From assembly GCA_038145405.1 (NCBI GenBank), contig JAYQPQ010000075.1, forward strand, positions 1-6,864: a stretch of 6,864 nucleotides of DNA, read 5' to 3'. The stretch comes from JAYQPQ01 sp038145405 (GTDB taxonomy: Bacteria; Pseudomonadota; Gammaproteobacteria; Pseudomonadales; GM7GCV1). The notes beneath the pieces were generated by a model. That model did no database searches, had not been told where the DNA came from, and saw only the letters and a program-made list of their open reading frames with translations. The translations under genes and the position numbers were made by a program. This document shows positions 5,437-6,864 of the stretch, in pieces (position 1 is the first letter of the stretch; every line of letters begins with the position of its first letter).

Positions 5437-6864
5437 TTATTGCGGCGTCCACTGCTCCTCAGGCCCAATGGGCATGCGACGCGGATAGGCATCGACAATA
5501 TCCACCGGCTCTTCGCCCGGCTTGGGCAGAGCAAAAGCAATCAGCAGCTGGCGGTAGCCCCACTGCGGATTGGTGCGGTAAGCCGCCGTACCCGGACCGC
5601 CTGCGGCAATTACGACATACTGGCGACCATCGCGCCCCACATAGGTCATGGGGCCAGCGACACCTGAAGCACTCATTTTGACCTGCCACAGCAAGTCGCC
5701 TGTGTTTTGGTCAAAGGCGCGGAAACGCTCGTCTGCCGTTGCGCCGATGAAGAGCAACCCGCTGGCCGTTGCCAGTGAGGGGCCGATATTGGTGGCGCCG
5801 ATGTCCTTGCCTGCATCGCCGTAATCGTCTTCCAGCGTACCCAGAGGTACACGCCAGCTGATTGCGCCGGTAGCCAGATCGATTCCAAAGAGCTCGCCGT
5901 GCGGTGCTGCGATACAGGGGCGACCGAAGCGATCGGCCCAGCGGGTAAAGTTGCCCGAGGTACTCCAGCCTTCGTTATCGTAGGCCGCGCTGCCGCCGAA
6001 GCCGCCCCCACCAAAGCCGCCGCCAGCGGAGGGGGTGCTTTGACGCAGGAAGTTATAGACCGGGATATTGGTGGCATTGGTAAAGGCCATACCAGTTTGC
6101 GGATTCACCGTCGCGCCACCCCAATTGATGGCACCCGAGCTACCTGGCAGGAAGATGGTCGTGCCGGTGGGGAAGCCCGGCGTGAAGGGGCCGGCATTCT
6201 GCATTTGCAGCTCATCCCACTGTGCCTGGCATTCCGCCGTGGATTGCGGGTCGATGGTGGTGATCTGTTCGCGCGTCACGCTCATCACGCCCAGTGGCGG
6301 CGGTGCAATGGTAAAGGGCTGGGTCGGTGAATAAGGTTCATTGGGCACCTGGCTGGGCGCGACTTCACGCTCCTCATAGCCGTGCAGCGGCTCGCCGGTC
6401 TCGGCGTCAAAAATCCACATCATGCCCAGCTTGGTAGTCTGCACCACGACCTTTTTGGGCTGACCCTCATAGGTGATCTCCGCCACGCTGGGAGCTGCCA
6501 TGGAGTCCCAGTCAAAGAGATCGTGGTGATGCGTCTGAAAGCCCCACTTGATCTCGCCCGTGGTGCCGTCCAGCGCCAGGGTTGAGTTGGCCCAGCGGTT
6601 ATCGCCCGGTCGCCAGATACCGACGTAGTCGGGGCCGGGAGAATCGGTCGGCATATAGATGGTGTCGGTCGCTTCGTCGTAAGACAGCAGACCCCAGGTA
6701 CCGCCGCCTCCAAGCTCACTGGTATCGCGGCCCCAGTTGGCTACACCTTCTTCTCCCTCGGGAAGCAAACGGGTATGCCAAAGCAGTTCGCCGGTGCGAA
6801 GATCAAAGGCACGCACGCCACCGTCGCCGCCCGGCAGGAAGCTGCCGGTGGCGCTAACGATGGT
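5437..6864 (-). CDS. PQQ-dependent dehydrogenase (membrane-GDH-like quinoprotein), C-terminal part
   Basis: This is the last 475 codons of a beta-propeller quinoprotein; the frame is open through the right edge, so the start is outside. Such enzymes oxidise alcohols or sugars in the periplasm with PQQ and pass electrons to the respiratory chain. Propeller-blade motifs of the form AFDxxTGxxLW recur, for example AFDLRTGELLW near the right end and AFDQNTGDLLW at about 5680-5720. THHHDLFDWD (6505-6534) and TTKLGMMWIFD (about 6402-6434) match the conserved HHDLWDxD and TKxGxxxVLDR segments of the glucose-dehydrogenase-like branch. The first is acidic, and the second holds the lysine thought to contact PQQ. 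SPTQPF, AINWGGA, PCIAAPHGELFGIDL and GRQYVVIAAGG also fit. No CxxCH heme motif is visible. An unusual Gly/Phe-rich insert lies at 5989-6030. The substrate cannot be named. The gene precedes the MBL array on the same strand. Confidence 0.93.
   Translation of the reverse strand, partial: TIVSATGSFLPGGDGGVRAFDLRTGELLWHTRLLPEGEEGVANWGRDTSELGGGGTWGLLSYDEATDTIYMPTDSPGPDYVGIWRPGDNRWANSTLALDGTTGEIKWGFQTHHHDLFDWDSMAAPSVAEITYEGQPKKVVVQTTKLGMMWIFDAETGEPLHGYEEREVAPSQVPNEPYSPTQPFTIAPPPLGVMSVTREQITTIDPQSTAECQAQWDELQMQNAGPFTPGFPTGTTIFLPGSSGAINWGGATVNPQTGMAFTNATNIPVYNFLRQSTPSAGGGFGGGGFGGSAAYDNEGWSTSGNFTRWADRFGRPCIAAPHGELFGIDLATGAISWRVPLGTLEDDYGDAGKDIGATNIGPSLATASGLLFIGATADERFRAFDQNTGDLLWQVKMSASGVAGPMTYVGRDGRQYVVIAAGGPGTAAYRTNPQWGYRQLLIAFALPKPGEEPVDIVDAYPRRMPIGPEEQWTPQ
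5989..6030 (-). repeat. Gly/Phe-rich low-complexity insert in the PQQ dehydrogenase
   Basis: About 14 codons encode a SAGGGFGGGGFGGSA segment with two GGGF repeats, between the INWGGA and PCIAAP blocks of the propeller. This lies in a loop that varies among related quinoproteins. It probably forms a flexible surface loop. Confidence 0.7.

Noticed and set aside
5437..6816. GTG at 6814-6816 as the start of the PQQ dehydrogenase
   Set aside because: The frame and propeller-like sequence continue upstream through the window edge, so this is an internal valine codon, not a start.

Overview
The window looks like chromosomal DNA of a Gram-negative bacterium, probably a gammaproteobacterium. The evidence is moderately high GC, strong Shine-Dalgarno sites, exported enzymes, a PQQ-dependent dehydrogenase and a Prx6/LsfA-type peroxiredoxin. 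The exact taxon cannot be read from the sequence. No tRNA, rRNA, CRISPR array, insertion sequence or phage gene was seen.

Layout. At the left edge, on the minus strand, is the N-terminal part of an exported alpha/beta-hydrolase of the BD-FAE/Aes esterase type (538 to beyond 1). Its reading frame is intact, but it lacks both the HGGGW oxyanion motif and the nucleophile serine. Diverging from it on the plus strand is a complete 1-Cys peroxiredoxin (785-1444). A probable bidirectional terminator (1465-1486) separates this from three tandem minus-strand genes (1508-2656, 2797-3963, 4103-5275). These encode closely related membrane-anchored or exported metallo-beta-lactamase-fold hydrolases with B3-like metal ligands. 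Further right, also on the minus strand, is the C-terminal part of a PQQ-dependent dehydrogenase (5437 to beyond 6864).

The three MBL genes are the main feature. Each has its own promoter of the form TTGTT(T/C)-N17-TATTCT and its own intrinsic terminator, so they look like independent transcription units rather than an operon. The two spacers between them are homologous and almost equal in length (140 and 139 nt), but the outer flanks are not. The middle gene resembles copy 1 at its 5' end and copy 3 at its 3' flank. This fits growth of the array from two genes to three by unequal crossing-over. The proteins keep all metal ligands and a pair of cysteines, and differ mainly in the N-terminal linker and one loop of 15, 18 or 23 residues. 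Copy 3 alone has a perfect 8-bp inverted repeat over its -35 element, a candidate operator.

How the genes work together is inference. PQQ dehydrogenases oxidise alcohols or sugars in the periplasm, and the MBL proteins appear to face the same compartment, so a shared periplasmic catabolic or detoxification role is plausible. No substrate can be named. The peroxiredoxin is probably an independent oxidative-stress gene. The strongest oddities are the apparently dead esterase and the mosaic three-copy MBL array.
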